Shown: positions 11,236 through 21,312 of the stretch, one piece after another
Numbering within the stretch: the stretch's first letter is position 1
Layout: every line of letters begins with the position of its first letter
The notes under the pieces: model-generated
Told to the model about the DNA's origin: nothing
Database searches by the model: none
Seen by the model: only the letters and a program-made list of their open reading frames with translations
Position numbers and translations under genes: made by a program
Source of the DNA: Dermanyssus gallinae
Lineage: Eukaryota > Arthropoda > Arachnida > Mesostigmata > Dermanyssidae
Reading direction: 5' to 3'
DNA: 64,000 nt
Assembly: GCA_003439945.1 (NCBI GenBank)
Contig: QVRM01001983.1
Location: 1-64,000 of the forward strand

Positions 11236-12233
11236 GATATTGAGATGGACGATGGTCTAAAATTAAAAACAACCTCCTTAAAATAAATATTGATCTACAC
11301 ACATCATGGACATAACACTATACTAAATTAAATCCACGTATCATGAAACTTTCGCCAATGACTAAAAATTGTCATCAGCATTGTCAACTATGGAATCATA
11401 CAATTATAGTCGCAAACATTTACAGCAGCGCAAACTGGGTCTGCGGGCAGCGTAGAGTGCCCTTCACACTTCAATCACCATAAATATATAATAAGATTCA
11501 TTTGTTTTCTTTTTTTGTGCTTTCACCATTATCTCCGTGGTCGCGCAACGTTTAACAGCGTGTTTCTTTAATTTTTATAAAGTAGCAACATGAGAATGCG
11601 GTTTGCACACACGTGCACTATTGCAGGAAATTCGGCTGCAAATGTGAGGCTCGTTCCCATTAGAAACCAGTCATTTGCTCACCTCCACCAATCGAGAATT
11701 CAGGGGAGGGACCAGGCCTGTTTTCTCATGCTCAGCCTACCTGTAGACTCTTCCCCGGAAGCCCTGAGAAGTGCGCATAGTGTGACAGTTGCTTGCCACA
11801 GATTTGGTTGTTAATAGCCTTAAAAATCTTTAGTGTTTTGTGCCACTGAGGCAGAGACTACTGCATTGATTTGCAAACGCTGGGTAGTCCCCCCCTTTTC
11901 CCCCCCAAAAGCTTTCTTTCGTGATTTCAGCCATCCGGAGTAGTAATTGATATGAGAATCAAAAGCCATCTGAAATTCAACCTCAGTCTGATACGGGATG
12001 CGGCGCAAGTTCAGCTGATCGCTTCGGTATTCTGGCAAGAAGTTGTGAGTATAATTTAAGGGTTAAGCTGGCCGTTGCTTGTTGCGCTATTGCTCTACCG
12101 TGAACTAAACCTTAGGCAGACTGCTATCAAACCTTACACGAAGCCCTCCGCTACCCACCCTATATTATGCTTCATACCAACGAACTTAAGTCTACTTACG
12201 ATATAGCTATTGATATATCGTCTCGGTTTTCAG
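10739..12233. other. Region between two divergent host genes, with (AT)n at ~11189-11233
   Basis: CD36 gene 1 starts leftward at 10738, and the first visible exon of the plus-strand gene is at 12234, so their 5' ends should lie here. Only a ~45-bp AT microsatellite stands out. Short open frames (for example 11590-11814 plus and 11820-12038 minus) match nothing I recognise. Confidence 0.4.
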
Positions 12234-12419
12234 CGAAAGCTACCAGAAGACAAACAAAGAAAGCTGGCCGCGGTGAGGGTTTGGCTCGTGTTTACGGGAT
12301 GGGTGGCAATTGCATGCAGTCTGAGCCTCTTGATTGCTGCTGTTTTCTTTGGCATCAGCATTTTTGTTCAGCGTTATGAAGAGGTTCCGCCCCATACGCC
12401 CGACGACATCCCGACAGAG
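12234..12419 (+). CDS. Unknown single-pass membrane protein, internal exon with the membrane helix
   Basis: The acceptor TTTTCAG ends at 12233 and the donor GTTAGT starts at 12420. The 186-bp exon is phase 0 at both ends. It encodes a basic stretch (PEDKQRKLAAVRVW), a ~25-residue hydrophobic helix (including VAIACSLSLLIAAVFFGISI), then an acidic proline-rich segment ending DDIPTE. Positive-inside residues suggest the N-terminus is cytosolic. I do not recognise the family. The basic patch directly before a single helix is loosely reminiscent of INAF-motif proteins, a weak guess. It is followed in phase by 12631-12767 and 16486-16525. Confidence 0.6.
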
Positions 12420-12630
12420 GTTAGTAAACACATATACCCAGCTCGCTAGGAAATTCGATTGGAACAAATAAAAGGCAAGCTACGTGTGTCACCGAGCTTG
12501 GATTATGTCATTGGTTTTGCAGAGGAACCACGGCTCTGTGGGCTGGTACAAAATTAACTGGTAACGGTAGCGTTCATCTATCAAAATTATAATAACTGAA
12601 CAACATAAATTTGTATTCTGGTAACAAAAG

Positions 12631-12767
12631 GAACTGTCGTCCGAGCCGGAAACGGACTTGCGCCGTCGACAACGTCGGCGCGCCCTCCGTGCAAGACTTC
12701 CTGCTGGCCTACCCGTGTATTTTAAAATGCGCAAAGGGGACTTGGATGACTTCGCCGTGAACATACC
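12631..12767 (+). CDS. Unknown membrane protein, second visible exon
   Basis: An AAAAG acceptor at 12626-12630 (weak pyrimidine tract) and a GTAGGT donor at 12768 bound a 137-bp exon. Phase 0 continues from 12419. It encodes ELSSEPETDLRRRQRRRAL, then LPVYFKMRKGDLDDFAV: an acidic start, an arginine-rich basic run, and an acidic end. The exon leaves two bases that join the terminal exon. An alternative acceptor at ~12522 (TTTTGCAG) gives a different short exon and cannot be excluded. Confidence 0.45.
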
Positions 12768-13033
12768 GTAGGTTGTAGATTGCTTGAAAACTTTCAATGA
12801 CATCGAATTGGTATACTGGCTAAACAGTTTACAGGTGTGAGGACAAGGGAAATTCACACGAAAACATTATATATGCGGTTTAAAACCTCTAGAGTCTCCT
12901 CGAGGAGATGCATAGCAGCGGACAAAAAAAATCAACGAGAGTAGATGATAAACCATATACCACTGAGGGTCAGCAGCCATGCTGCCACAAAAACTGTTTG
13001 AGAAACCCTAGATATCTCAACATGTCCGGCTCT

Positions 13034-13118
13034 CCGGTACTGGCCTACCCGTGTAGACCAGTACTGCGGGATGGGTTGCAATTGCGTGCTGTCTGAGCCT
13101 TTTGATTGCTTATACATA
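13034..13118 (+). repeat. Partial duplicate of the membrane-protein exons
   Basis: 13067-13115 is a near copy of 12297-12345 (GATGGGTTGCAATTGCGTGC against GATGGGTGGCAATTGCATGC) and still encodes WVAIACCLSLLIA in one frame. The preceding CTGGCCTACCCGTGTA at 13039 repeats 12705-12720. It joins pieces of two exons and has no clear splice sites, so it is probably a non-functional duplicate or gene-conversion scar. Confidence 0.55.
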
Positions 13119-13189
13119 TATATACGAACGAAGGTTACGCGCACTAGCCTCCGGGGACCTCGTAAGCCATTGGCTCACGGGTCGTCCGG

Positions 13190-16100
13190 ATTAGTTCGGA
13201 ACTTAATATCTATAAAGTCTAAGCTGTCGAAAATGGTTAAGTCAATAACGAACGCATTGCAGCCTTTATTGGCGCTACTGTCGGTTGCTAGCGACCTCAG
13301 ACAATCATAATGACGGGTGATCACAACGATTGCAGGACGGTGACAGAACCCACACAGGTCAGTTCGTCGGATCCTTCAGAAGGTGCCGGTCCAAGCCTCA
13401 CATCTGGGCAGAACCCTGCAATTCCGCCAGACCCCTTGGGGCCCAACCAGGTTACCTGACACCAATGCGGCCAGACCTTCGCCAGGCGAGGCCTCCGTAG
13501 ACATGTTACGGTCAAACATGGGGGCGGGAGCGCCATACCCGTCCCTAACGGGGCAATAAACGAGTCCTCTCTAGACCTCACGGAGTATATTCAGGCCTTC
13601 ATTAATACTGGGAAGCTGGTTCGTATCCTGCCCAAAGTGGTAAGGAAGTCGGTGGCTGACGCCTTGTCAGAGGTGTGCTTAAAGGTTGCCTCGGACAACG
13701 AGTACGCCGCCTGGCTTGGGCTTTTCACCTTCGCCCAGTTGTGCTGAGGTTACCGATAGGGCGCAGGGATACACGTTCTCTGGCAGTGGTCATCAGAAAG
13801 AACTTGGTGGAGTTCCGACGTGGTGTTCGGCCTACAGACCTGGCTCCCCTACTTACCGCGGGTGATTCGAGTGGTAATGCTGAGCGAAATCAGTCGATCA
13901 CGCGGGCTGTGTCGGCCAAGCTATCGGACGGGGATGTGTCGGGAGCAGCCCGCCTTCTTCTGTCTGACGACGTTATGGTCGATGAACCAGCCGCTACGGC
14001 GTCGTTACGGGAAAAACACCCCCTCGCAGCCAGATTTGTGCTGGCCGTCTGCTTCTCCCTCACAACTCTTACCATCATCTACGTCGGTCGACGATGTTCG
14101 CTATGCTGTTAGATCATTTTCAAAGAGCTCGAGCGCCGGCCTGGATTTTATAAGACCTCGGCTCCTACAGGACCTTCTTTCACCGACTCTCGGCTGCTCG
14201 TCCGATGGACTTAATAAGGCCCTGGCAAAGGTAATCGACCTACTACGATGGGGAGTTCCGCATCCAAGGTGGTGCCCCCTCATCTTCGGAGCGAGGCTGT
14301 TCGCATTAAAGAAGAAAGACGGCTTGTTCAGACCTATCGCTTGCTTTTCGGTACTACGCAGGGTCGCGGCAAAATTGGCAGTGAGGGACTCTAGGAATAC
14401 TATTAACCTAGCGGTTGGGCCCCACCAGTTGGGTTTTTCCATCAAGGGGGGTGCTGAAATAATGATTCATGCTACCAGGGCTTTTATAGATTCTTGGCTC
14501 GATCCATCCGTGTTAGTTAAACTTGATTTTAAGAACGCGTTCAACACCGTCAGGAGGGACCACTTGTTAAGAGTGGTTGGAGATGAGGCCCCTGCCATTT
14601 ATCACCAAGTGAAATCGGCCTACGGTGATCCGTCGCACTTGGTCTTACCTTCGGCACTGCTTAGTTCGGCTGTAGGGGTTCAGCAGGGAAACCCCCTCGC
14701 CCCCCTTTTTTCTGTCTTGCCGTTAAAGACTTAATCAACTCACTAGAGAGTCCTCTTAACCTTTGGTATTTAGACGACGGAGTCATCGGAGGAAACGTTA
14801 CTACGGTCTGTGAGGACTTAAAGAAGATATTAAGTTTTGCAACATGCAGTGGGTTGGAGTTGAACCCAACTAAGCGTGAGGTTCACATCATCCGTTCAGG
14901 TACGGCCGAGATATCTGCTATACGGAATCTACTCCCGGGCTGCCGCGTACCAGGCGACGACCTGGATCTTCTTGGGGTACACCTGCTCACTCGCCACCTT
15001 GAACCGAAAATTGAGCAGGGAAGAGAAAAACTCGAGGTTGGTTTTAATCGCCTTCCCCAGCTGGGTGCCCACCGAGGATTATACCTTCTACGCTCATGCT
15101 TCTCCGCGTCGAGGCTAAACTACCTGTTCAGGGGAATCAACTGCTCAGCCTTTTCGTCCCAGTTAGAAGAAATTAAGTTAAAGCTGGGTCTTGCGTTGGA
15201 ATCTATAATTAACCTGCGGTTGCGAAACGACCCCTTAGTCCAGGCCTTCTTACCGGTAGCCAGAGGTGGTCTGGGCCTGCCGGAAGCAGTTTCACTCGTC
15301 GCAGCACACATCGCAACCTTGCATTCGGCGACTAGTGGCGTTGAAACTATCCTGGACCCCCAGGCGGTTGCAAACTTCCGGGTTACACTTGAACGGACTC
15401 AAGATGCCGCCATTGCATTTTGCGGGTCTCTACCAGAGACCCCTTCTCTTCAGCGCGCATGGTCAGAACTGGCAAACGACGGTCGATGGAATGGCTTATG
15501 GGATCGAGCGACCACGTTCATTAACAAAGCGAGGTTACAGGCGGTTTCTTTACCGGGTTCAGATGCACGGTTGCACGCCCTCCCAAGCCCTCACCTGGGT
15601 ACCCTTCTGGACGACGAGTCTACACGAATACTAGTCGGGTTGAGGCTGGGAGCAGAGTTAGTCTGCCCTCGCCGGTGCAGATGCGGTAACGAGGTCGACT
15701 CCCTAGGTCACCGTGGACTCTCCTGTCTCCAGAGTTCAGGCAGAATCGCACGCCACTCGGCGTTGAACGAGACATTTAGCAGAGAGCTTCGTTCGGCAGG
15801 CTACCCATGCATTTTGGAGCCGTCTGGCTTAGTCAGCAGAAGGAGACCTGGTGGAATGACCCTTGCCCCCTTCGAGCGGGGCCAAATGCTGGTGTGGGAC
15901 GCGATCGTAACCGACTCTTTAGCCCCCTCAATGATCGGTACGGGCGCAGTCCTCCCTGGACACGCGGTAGCCCTAGCGGAAGTGCAGAGAATATTCAAGC
16001 ATCGGTTACCCACACTTGTTCTCACCGCTTGCATTCGAGACATTGGGGGGGCCTGGGTCGCTCACGACGAAACTGCTCAAGGATGTTGGGAAAAGATTGG

Positions 16101-16240
16101 CGCTCGCTACAGGAGACAAGAGGGCGGGTGAGTATTTATTGCAACGTCTGTCATTAGATGCTCAGAGGGGGAATGCCGCTTCGGTGAGAGGTACCCTGGC
16201 TAGGTGGACCAGCCCAAGCCTGGACCTAGTGCCTTAGAGT
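13190..16240 (+). mobile_element. 5'-truncated YLDDG-type non-LTR retrotransposon (element B)
   Basis: The element begins with the last codons of an ORF1 (ALQPLLALL...SDLRQS, like the gag end at ~47.5 kb), whose TAA overlaps the ORF2 ATG as TAATG at 13308-13312. ORF2 then runs to 16237. The insertion lies in the last visible intron of the plus-strand membrane-protein gene, in the sense orientation. The 5' junction is somewhere between 13118 and 13200, and no target-site duplication was identified. An (AT)n tract starts ~60 bp after the end. Confidence 0.8.
13310..16237 (+). pseudogene. ORF2 of element B: zinc finger, YLDDG reverse transcriptase, restriction-like endonuclease
   Basis: After the overlapping start comes a C2H2 finger whose first cysteine codon is a TGA stop (13457-13459, before HQCGQTFARRGLRRH). 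RT motifs follow: SSAGLDFIRPRLL, ALKKKDGLFRPIACF, VKLDFKNAFNTVRRDHLL, GVQQGNPLAPLF and WYLDDGVIGG (about 14765). The C-terminal part has CRCGNEVDSLGHRGLSC, RIARHSALNE, a degraded RPGG (RPDG in relatives) and MLVWDAIV, matching the order of the R2 CCHC and PD...D endonuclease. Frameshifts near 13.7, 14.7 and 16.02 kb and the TGA make it inactive. No apurinic-type endonuclease is present. Confidence 0.8.
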
Positions 16241-16300
16241 TATGCCCCAGCGGGCTGTGCACACGTTCTTACATCACAAATGTATATTTTGCTATACTTA

Positions 16301-16352
<52 letters not shown>
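16301..16352. repeat. (AT)n microsatellite
   Basis: About 26 uninterrupted AT units just beyond the 3' end of element B. Confidence 0.95.
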
Positions 16353-16354
<2 letters not shown>

Positions 16355-16485
16355 TTAGATCGCACGTGCTAAACATTTTTAGACACACACATCTTGGCTT
16401 TTCCAATTTCTTGTATTCAAATGATTAGCATGCATGGCAGTTTTAGATAGACTATGGAATTAGCATTAAAATATCGCTTTTGCAG

Positions 16486-16525
16486 TAGCAGACCAGCGAC
16501 AAAGCAGCCCGTTGGAAGATCCTGA
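16486..16525 (+). CDS. Unknown membrane protein, candidate terminal exon
   Basis: A pyrimidine-rich acceptor CTTTTGCAG ends at 16485. One base completes the codon left by 12767, and the frame then reads SRPATKQPVGRS and a TGA at 16523-16525. Phase agreement across three exons is the evidence; the exon is too short for homology. An alternative acceptor three bases on is also in phase. The intron before it is 3.7 kb and contains element B. Confidence 0.4.
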
Positions 16526-17080
16526 GGAAGAAGTGCATGAAGGAGATGGTGCATAGTCTTCAGTAGGCACAGTTATCTTTCGCTGAAACCGCTGAAATAT
16601 ACAGATAAGTATACGTAATTAAGAAAGCGAAAATAGGGCTTTACCAATTAAATATGTGACAAAATGAGTTCCGTAAGCTTAAATATATAACAAAAGGAGT
16701 TCCATAAGCTGAGTCTCGTTTACATAGGATTTGTATAAAAAACATTTTGTCTGTGTAAACAACATTTCGTTCTCCCAAAAAAATTCTAAATCGCGTTTCT
16801 AAGCAATTTAGGGCGGTAAGTATAGTTAATTATGGCATAGCATTAACAATTTGTTTTGTCTGGCACAGATTGCATCTACACGCAATGGTGCTACAGCTCA
16901 GGGCGACTACAGACACGTGAGTTCTATCCACGTCCTGCAAGGATCCGATACCAGGGGCGTTTTTTAGTGGGTAGTACGCGCGGATAAAATTGAGTCTTAT
17001 ATACTCTCCTTGGCGTTTAGTCCCACACGTCTCTCCACATCGGACGGTATGCGTAAACGCATTTTTCACCTCTTAAAAAA
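16526..17080. other. No gene recognised
   Basis: AT-rich sequence with short open frames only; probably the 3' untranslated or flanking region of the plus-strand gene. Confidence 0.35.
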
Positions 17081-17084
17081 ATAA

Positions 17085-19805
17085 GTGCGGCACCCTTGGT
17101 CACGTCGAAAAAGATTGCGAGGGTCCCTCTCATGTTATAACTGCGACGTACATGGGCATGCAGCCAACTCTGCAGCCTGCCCAAGATAGAGGATAAAATA
17201 GCCCAGGCCAGGTGCCACTTGGACCATGCAGGCCCTCGACGGAAAATGCAAAACTGTTCTTCAACAATAACCGAGGAAATCCGTCCTTCTCCCCATGCGG
17301 AGTCGCCGCCTATTCTTGAGCCCACGGAACACAAGGCGCTGAGCGAGAAAAGCCTTCCTGCGGATACGCCTACTGTCGACGCAGACGGCCCTAGGCCGGT
17401 TATCACACAAAAGTACCGCAAAGGAGGACAGCAATCCCCGATTGATAATCAACGGTTAGCCAAGTCTCTGAACTCAAATGATGCGACTTAAGGTTATTCA
17501 ATTAAACTGTAACAGGAGCCGCAGATCATGCCGCTTATCTAATGCTAGACGAAATAAAGTCTATGAGGAGCACTGCACCCTCTCTGCTTAGCGAGCCTAA
17601 TGTCAAACTGGCAAAAAAGAACCAGACGACCTGAGTTGTGGATCCTCAGACCAGCACCTGCATTGTGCATAACCTGCTCATGTCTAGGATAGACGTGGAC
17701 AACGTCGGTCGTTTCTGTAGCAGTCCCAACGGCTGGAGGGCCTTCTCGAGGACATGGCATTGTCAGCGAGGGATTGCCCTTTACCACTAGCAGTCTAAAC
17801 TGGAGACTTTAACGCAGTCTCGACAACTTGGGGGGCAACCAGCACTAATATGAGAGGCAGAGTTGTTCTTGAGTGGTTAGCAATGCATGACCTTGGTGTT
17901 CTTAATAAAGGAAACGGATTTGACGATCTCTAAGGGAAGCCTTCAAATTAAACTATACTACTTGACAAAAAGAACCGCAGCGATCACTACTGTATGTAGA
18001 AGCCACCCCATTAGCAACTCTTTCTGTCCCGGTTAGGCCACCCCGACTAAAACTACCTGACAACAGGAGAGCTAAAAGGGAAGCTGGCAAGGATACTAGA
18101 AGTAAAAGAAGAACCTAAAAGCGCTCAAGATCATCAGAACGTTCTGGAGGAATCGTGCAAGGCGCCAAGCAAAAGGCAAGCGCATCCTAAGCAACAGTCT
18201 CCAGTTTTGCCAAAATATTCGTGGAACGGAGAGATCGCGGAAGCCCGCTGACGCTGCATCCACGCCAGGCAAAGATTCACCAGGAAAAGCGCAGCAGCAT
18301 GGATGAGACAAGCTTTGCGCAATTGCAAAACAAATTTAGAAGCATTAGGGCCACCCTACGCAAAACTATAGCAGAAAGCAAGGCACGATGCTGGAAAGAA
18401 TTCTTGTCGGATATAGTCAACGGCCCGTGGGGACGACCGTACAAGGTGATCCGTGACTAGACAGAAACAAGAAAGAGCGCTCACCTTCCCCCGACAACAC
18501 CGAGGGGTAAATTAAACGCTTTTTCTTCGACATCTATCCCTTCACAGGACGCCTTTTGAAGCGGATGCAAACGAGAGACCAGCCCAGGAGGTGACTCTAG
18601 AGAAGCTCCGGGCAGCGGGAGAGAGACTGAAGGCCAGAAAAGCACCAGGCCCTGATGGTATACTGCCCTCCGCCGCAAAAGTTTTGTTTAAAAAGTTTCC
18701 TGAAGTAGTGTTCCACGTTACCACACGAATACTCAAATCCGGACGCTTGTCTCTGATTTAGAAGAAAGCCGACCTTGTGCTTATTCCCAAAGTGAACGGC
18801 ACTTACCGACCAATCTGTCTAGTCAGTACACTGGCCAAGGGTATTGAGGCAATTATAGAAAACCGTTTGCAACTATTCGCAGAGGAACGCGGCCGTCTTT
18901 TACCGAATCAGTTCGGATTCGCAAATGCCGCTCGTGCCTGTCCACAATACAGTGGGTCGTTGGTAAGGCGGAAGATCTACGACAATCCCCGGCAAGGTCC
19001 AGTGATCTTCTCATTGTCGTGCTGCTGGCTCTTAAGCGTGCTTATAATAGCTTATCCTGGAGGGTGATACTGGAAACGCTCAAGATAAAGAGAGTTCCGA
19101 ACTACCTTTGTCGAGTTGTCTCGGACTACCTTAACGAACGACGAGTACACAATGAGGGATCCAAATTTGAAATGACAGCTAAAGTTTCCCAGGGTTTCAT
19201 CTTAGGTCCTCTTTTTTGGAACTTGGCATACGACGATGTCCTACGCTTAAGTACTCTACCAGAAAAGACAGATCTACTTGTGTATGCGGGCGACATCGCA
19301 GTTGTAATACAGAGCGGCACCCCCAAGCAACTGTAACCTAAAGCCAATAACGCCCTGGCCGAGATTTCCGTTTGGATGAGGGAAGCGGATTTGACGCTGG
19401 CCCCTACCAAAAGCGAGGAAGTCAAGCTTGGCCCAAGACGGTGTCCTCTCCCAAAGCTAATCTTGAACGGCCAGGATATTCAGATGCAAACCACCCGAAT
19501 CAGCCCGCTATCTGGGAATGTACCTGGACAGAGGCTTGCGAGGTACACCTCATCTACGCTTGACTACAGAGAAAGCCACCAAAGTTTCACACAACATCGG
19601 CCGTCTGATGCCAAAAACATTCGGACCGCAAGAATCAACGCGACGCCTTTTTATAGCGACGCCTTCGGTTGCCGATTTGATTATGTTATTCGCGGCCCCG
19701 GTGTGGCCACTAATCGCACTCACTACAGCCCGCAACAGGGCGCTTTTGCAGCTGAGTTTTTCGTGGTACCGTGGCGGCCGTGTGTGCAAACCGCATTTTC
19801 CAGTT
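17085..19805 (+). pseudogene. Decayed R1-like non-LTR retrotransposon
   Basis: A gag knuckle remnant (CYNCDVHGHAANSAAC) is readable at about 17128-17180, followed by an open gag tail ending at 17491. Around 17490 ORF2 begins with VIQLNCNRSRR, like the endonuclease start of R1 elements, with LLSEPNVKLAKK soon after. The RT is scattered over frames: GPWGRPYKVI, YRPICLVSTLAKG, LLPNQFGFANA, LKRAYNSLSW, VSQGFILGPLFWNLAYDD and LLVYAGDIA, where the second catalytic position of YADD is glycine. It ends near 19.8 kb. Numerous stops show that it is old. It resembles the 62.6-64 kb element more than copies 1 and 2. Confidence 0.75.
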
Positions 19806-20137
19806 AGTCCCTTCTCAAAAAACAAAAACACAAACAAAATATATAGTACACTATATATTAAACGCTCCATAGAGCGTGTGGTACAGTAATGTTATATCAT
19901 CTGTACCCCATGCTAGTCACTTTATTTATCATAAGATGTTACACTGCGGTATTTTCTTTTAGTTGAGCTTCCGTTAAAACTCATATTGGATTGCGCGGCG
20001 GACGGTTCGGAGCCATCCGGGCGGTGCGCGGATGGTTTTGTTATGCTTCGTTCGTCTGAAAAGGACTTGCTTGAACTTCACAACAGCCTGGCTTCTTGCC
20101 CCTCCGACGCATAGTACACGAAAATGTTCACTGAGTT

Positions 20138-20285
20138 TCAACAACAACATCAACATCGTTAACATCAACAACAACAACATCAACAACATCAACATCAACA
20201 ACAACAGCAACAACATCAACAACATCAACGACAACAACAACGGCAACAACAGCAACAACAACAACAGCAACAGCAACAACAAAAA
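20138..20285 (+). repeat. (CAA)/(CAT)-rich microsatellite
   Basis: A ~145-bp run of CAA with interspersed CAT, CAG and CGA triplets, open in several frames. It gives spurious asparagine- or leucine/valine-repeat reading frames and is not regarded as coding. Confidence 0.9.
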
Positions 20286-21226
20286 TGTACGAACAACTTA
20301 GAATACAAAGCATATGTGGTCGGCTCCATACTATATCGCCTACATTCATGTATAGAATTTAGTGAAATACTTTGTTTATCTTTGTGTTTCTAAATAGATC
20401 CAATATAATGATTTGGTTTTATTTGATAACTATTCAAAGGGATCGCGTTGCAAAGCGCATACAACAAGAAACACTCCGAACGCTCTTTGTGCCGCTTGAT
20501 TAACTCAACCCATCGCCGAACCGACAAACAGGGCTATGCTTTGAGGCCTGCCGCACAGGCAAATTGAGCCCAAGCCCTTTTTAGTATCGTGGTCGATCTT
20601 TGTCTCGCAAGGGCGCGCATCTATTTCGCGTCCTGTAGTATTGGACTGTACGACACCGGGCAGGCATAAGACAGGCGCCCACTCTATAAGCGTTCCCTCA
20701 TAGGGAATAATGATCGTACAGCGTTTTTACCTGTTTGCCAGTTCGAATGGCGGTCTGGGTCTGCCACTCGTACTGCGATTTCTGCTTCTCCAGATCATTA
20801 TTGTGTTTGTCGTTATTGTTGACAATGGCCTAGCCGAGGCTTAATGATCACGCCTGTTATAGGCAGACATATAGAGTGGCCAATCCCTCCCTAAACGAAG
20901 CTCTAGTCAAGCTGTAGAACTAGTAAGACGGTCGCAGTTTAATGCTGCGGTGATAACAGAAAGCAGCCAGACCAGATCGAGGACAGAAGCCGGAGAGGGC
21001 CTGGGCCGATGGGACTGAAACGGGTAACTTAAGGAGCATCAACTCAGACAACTCGAAGACCCAACTCAGACAACTGAAGGACTGTCAAATGCTGCTATCG
21101 CTGGCAACATCTAAATTAAGTTAACTGCTCGATTTGGTTGGCCTGATAATTAGCAGCGGCGACAATGTAGGCGAATTGTAGGCGACATAAGCTTTAGTAA
21201 GTCTGCTCTAATTTTTAGACATGTAC
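20286..21226 (+). pseudogene. Intergenic stretch with a possible small YLDDG-ORF2 fragment at ~20728-20790
   Basis: Around 20730 the plus strand reads AFLPV, then after a frame change GGLGLPL, matching the AFLPVARGGLGLPEA block of element B. Nothing else could be placed with confidence in the surrounding ~900 bp. It may be the trace of an older insertion adjacent to element D. Confidence 0.35.
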
Positions 21227-21312
21227 TTTTTTTTTTAAGGGTTTATCAAGTTTTATTTATTTATTTAAGTCCATTAGCTGTAGATATCATTTTTGACGCC
21301 GACTTGATTCGG

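Noticed and set aside
20032..20349. Asparagine-rich and leucine/valine-rich reading frames
   Set aside because: They are translations of a (CAA)/(CAT) microsatellite on both strands, not proteins.
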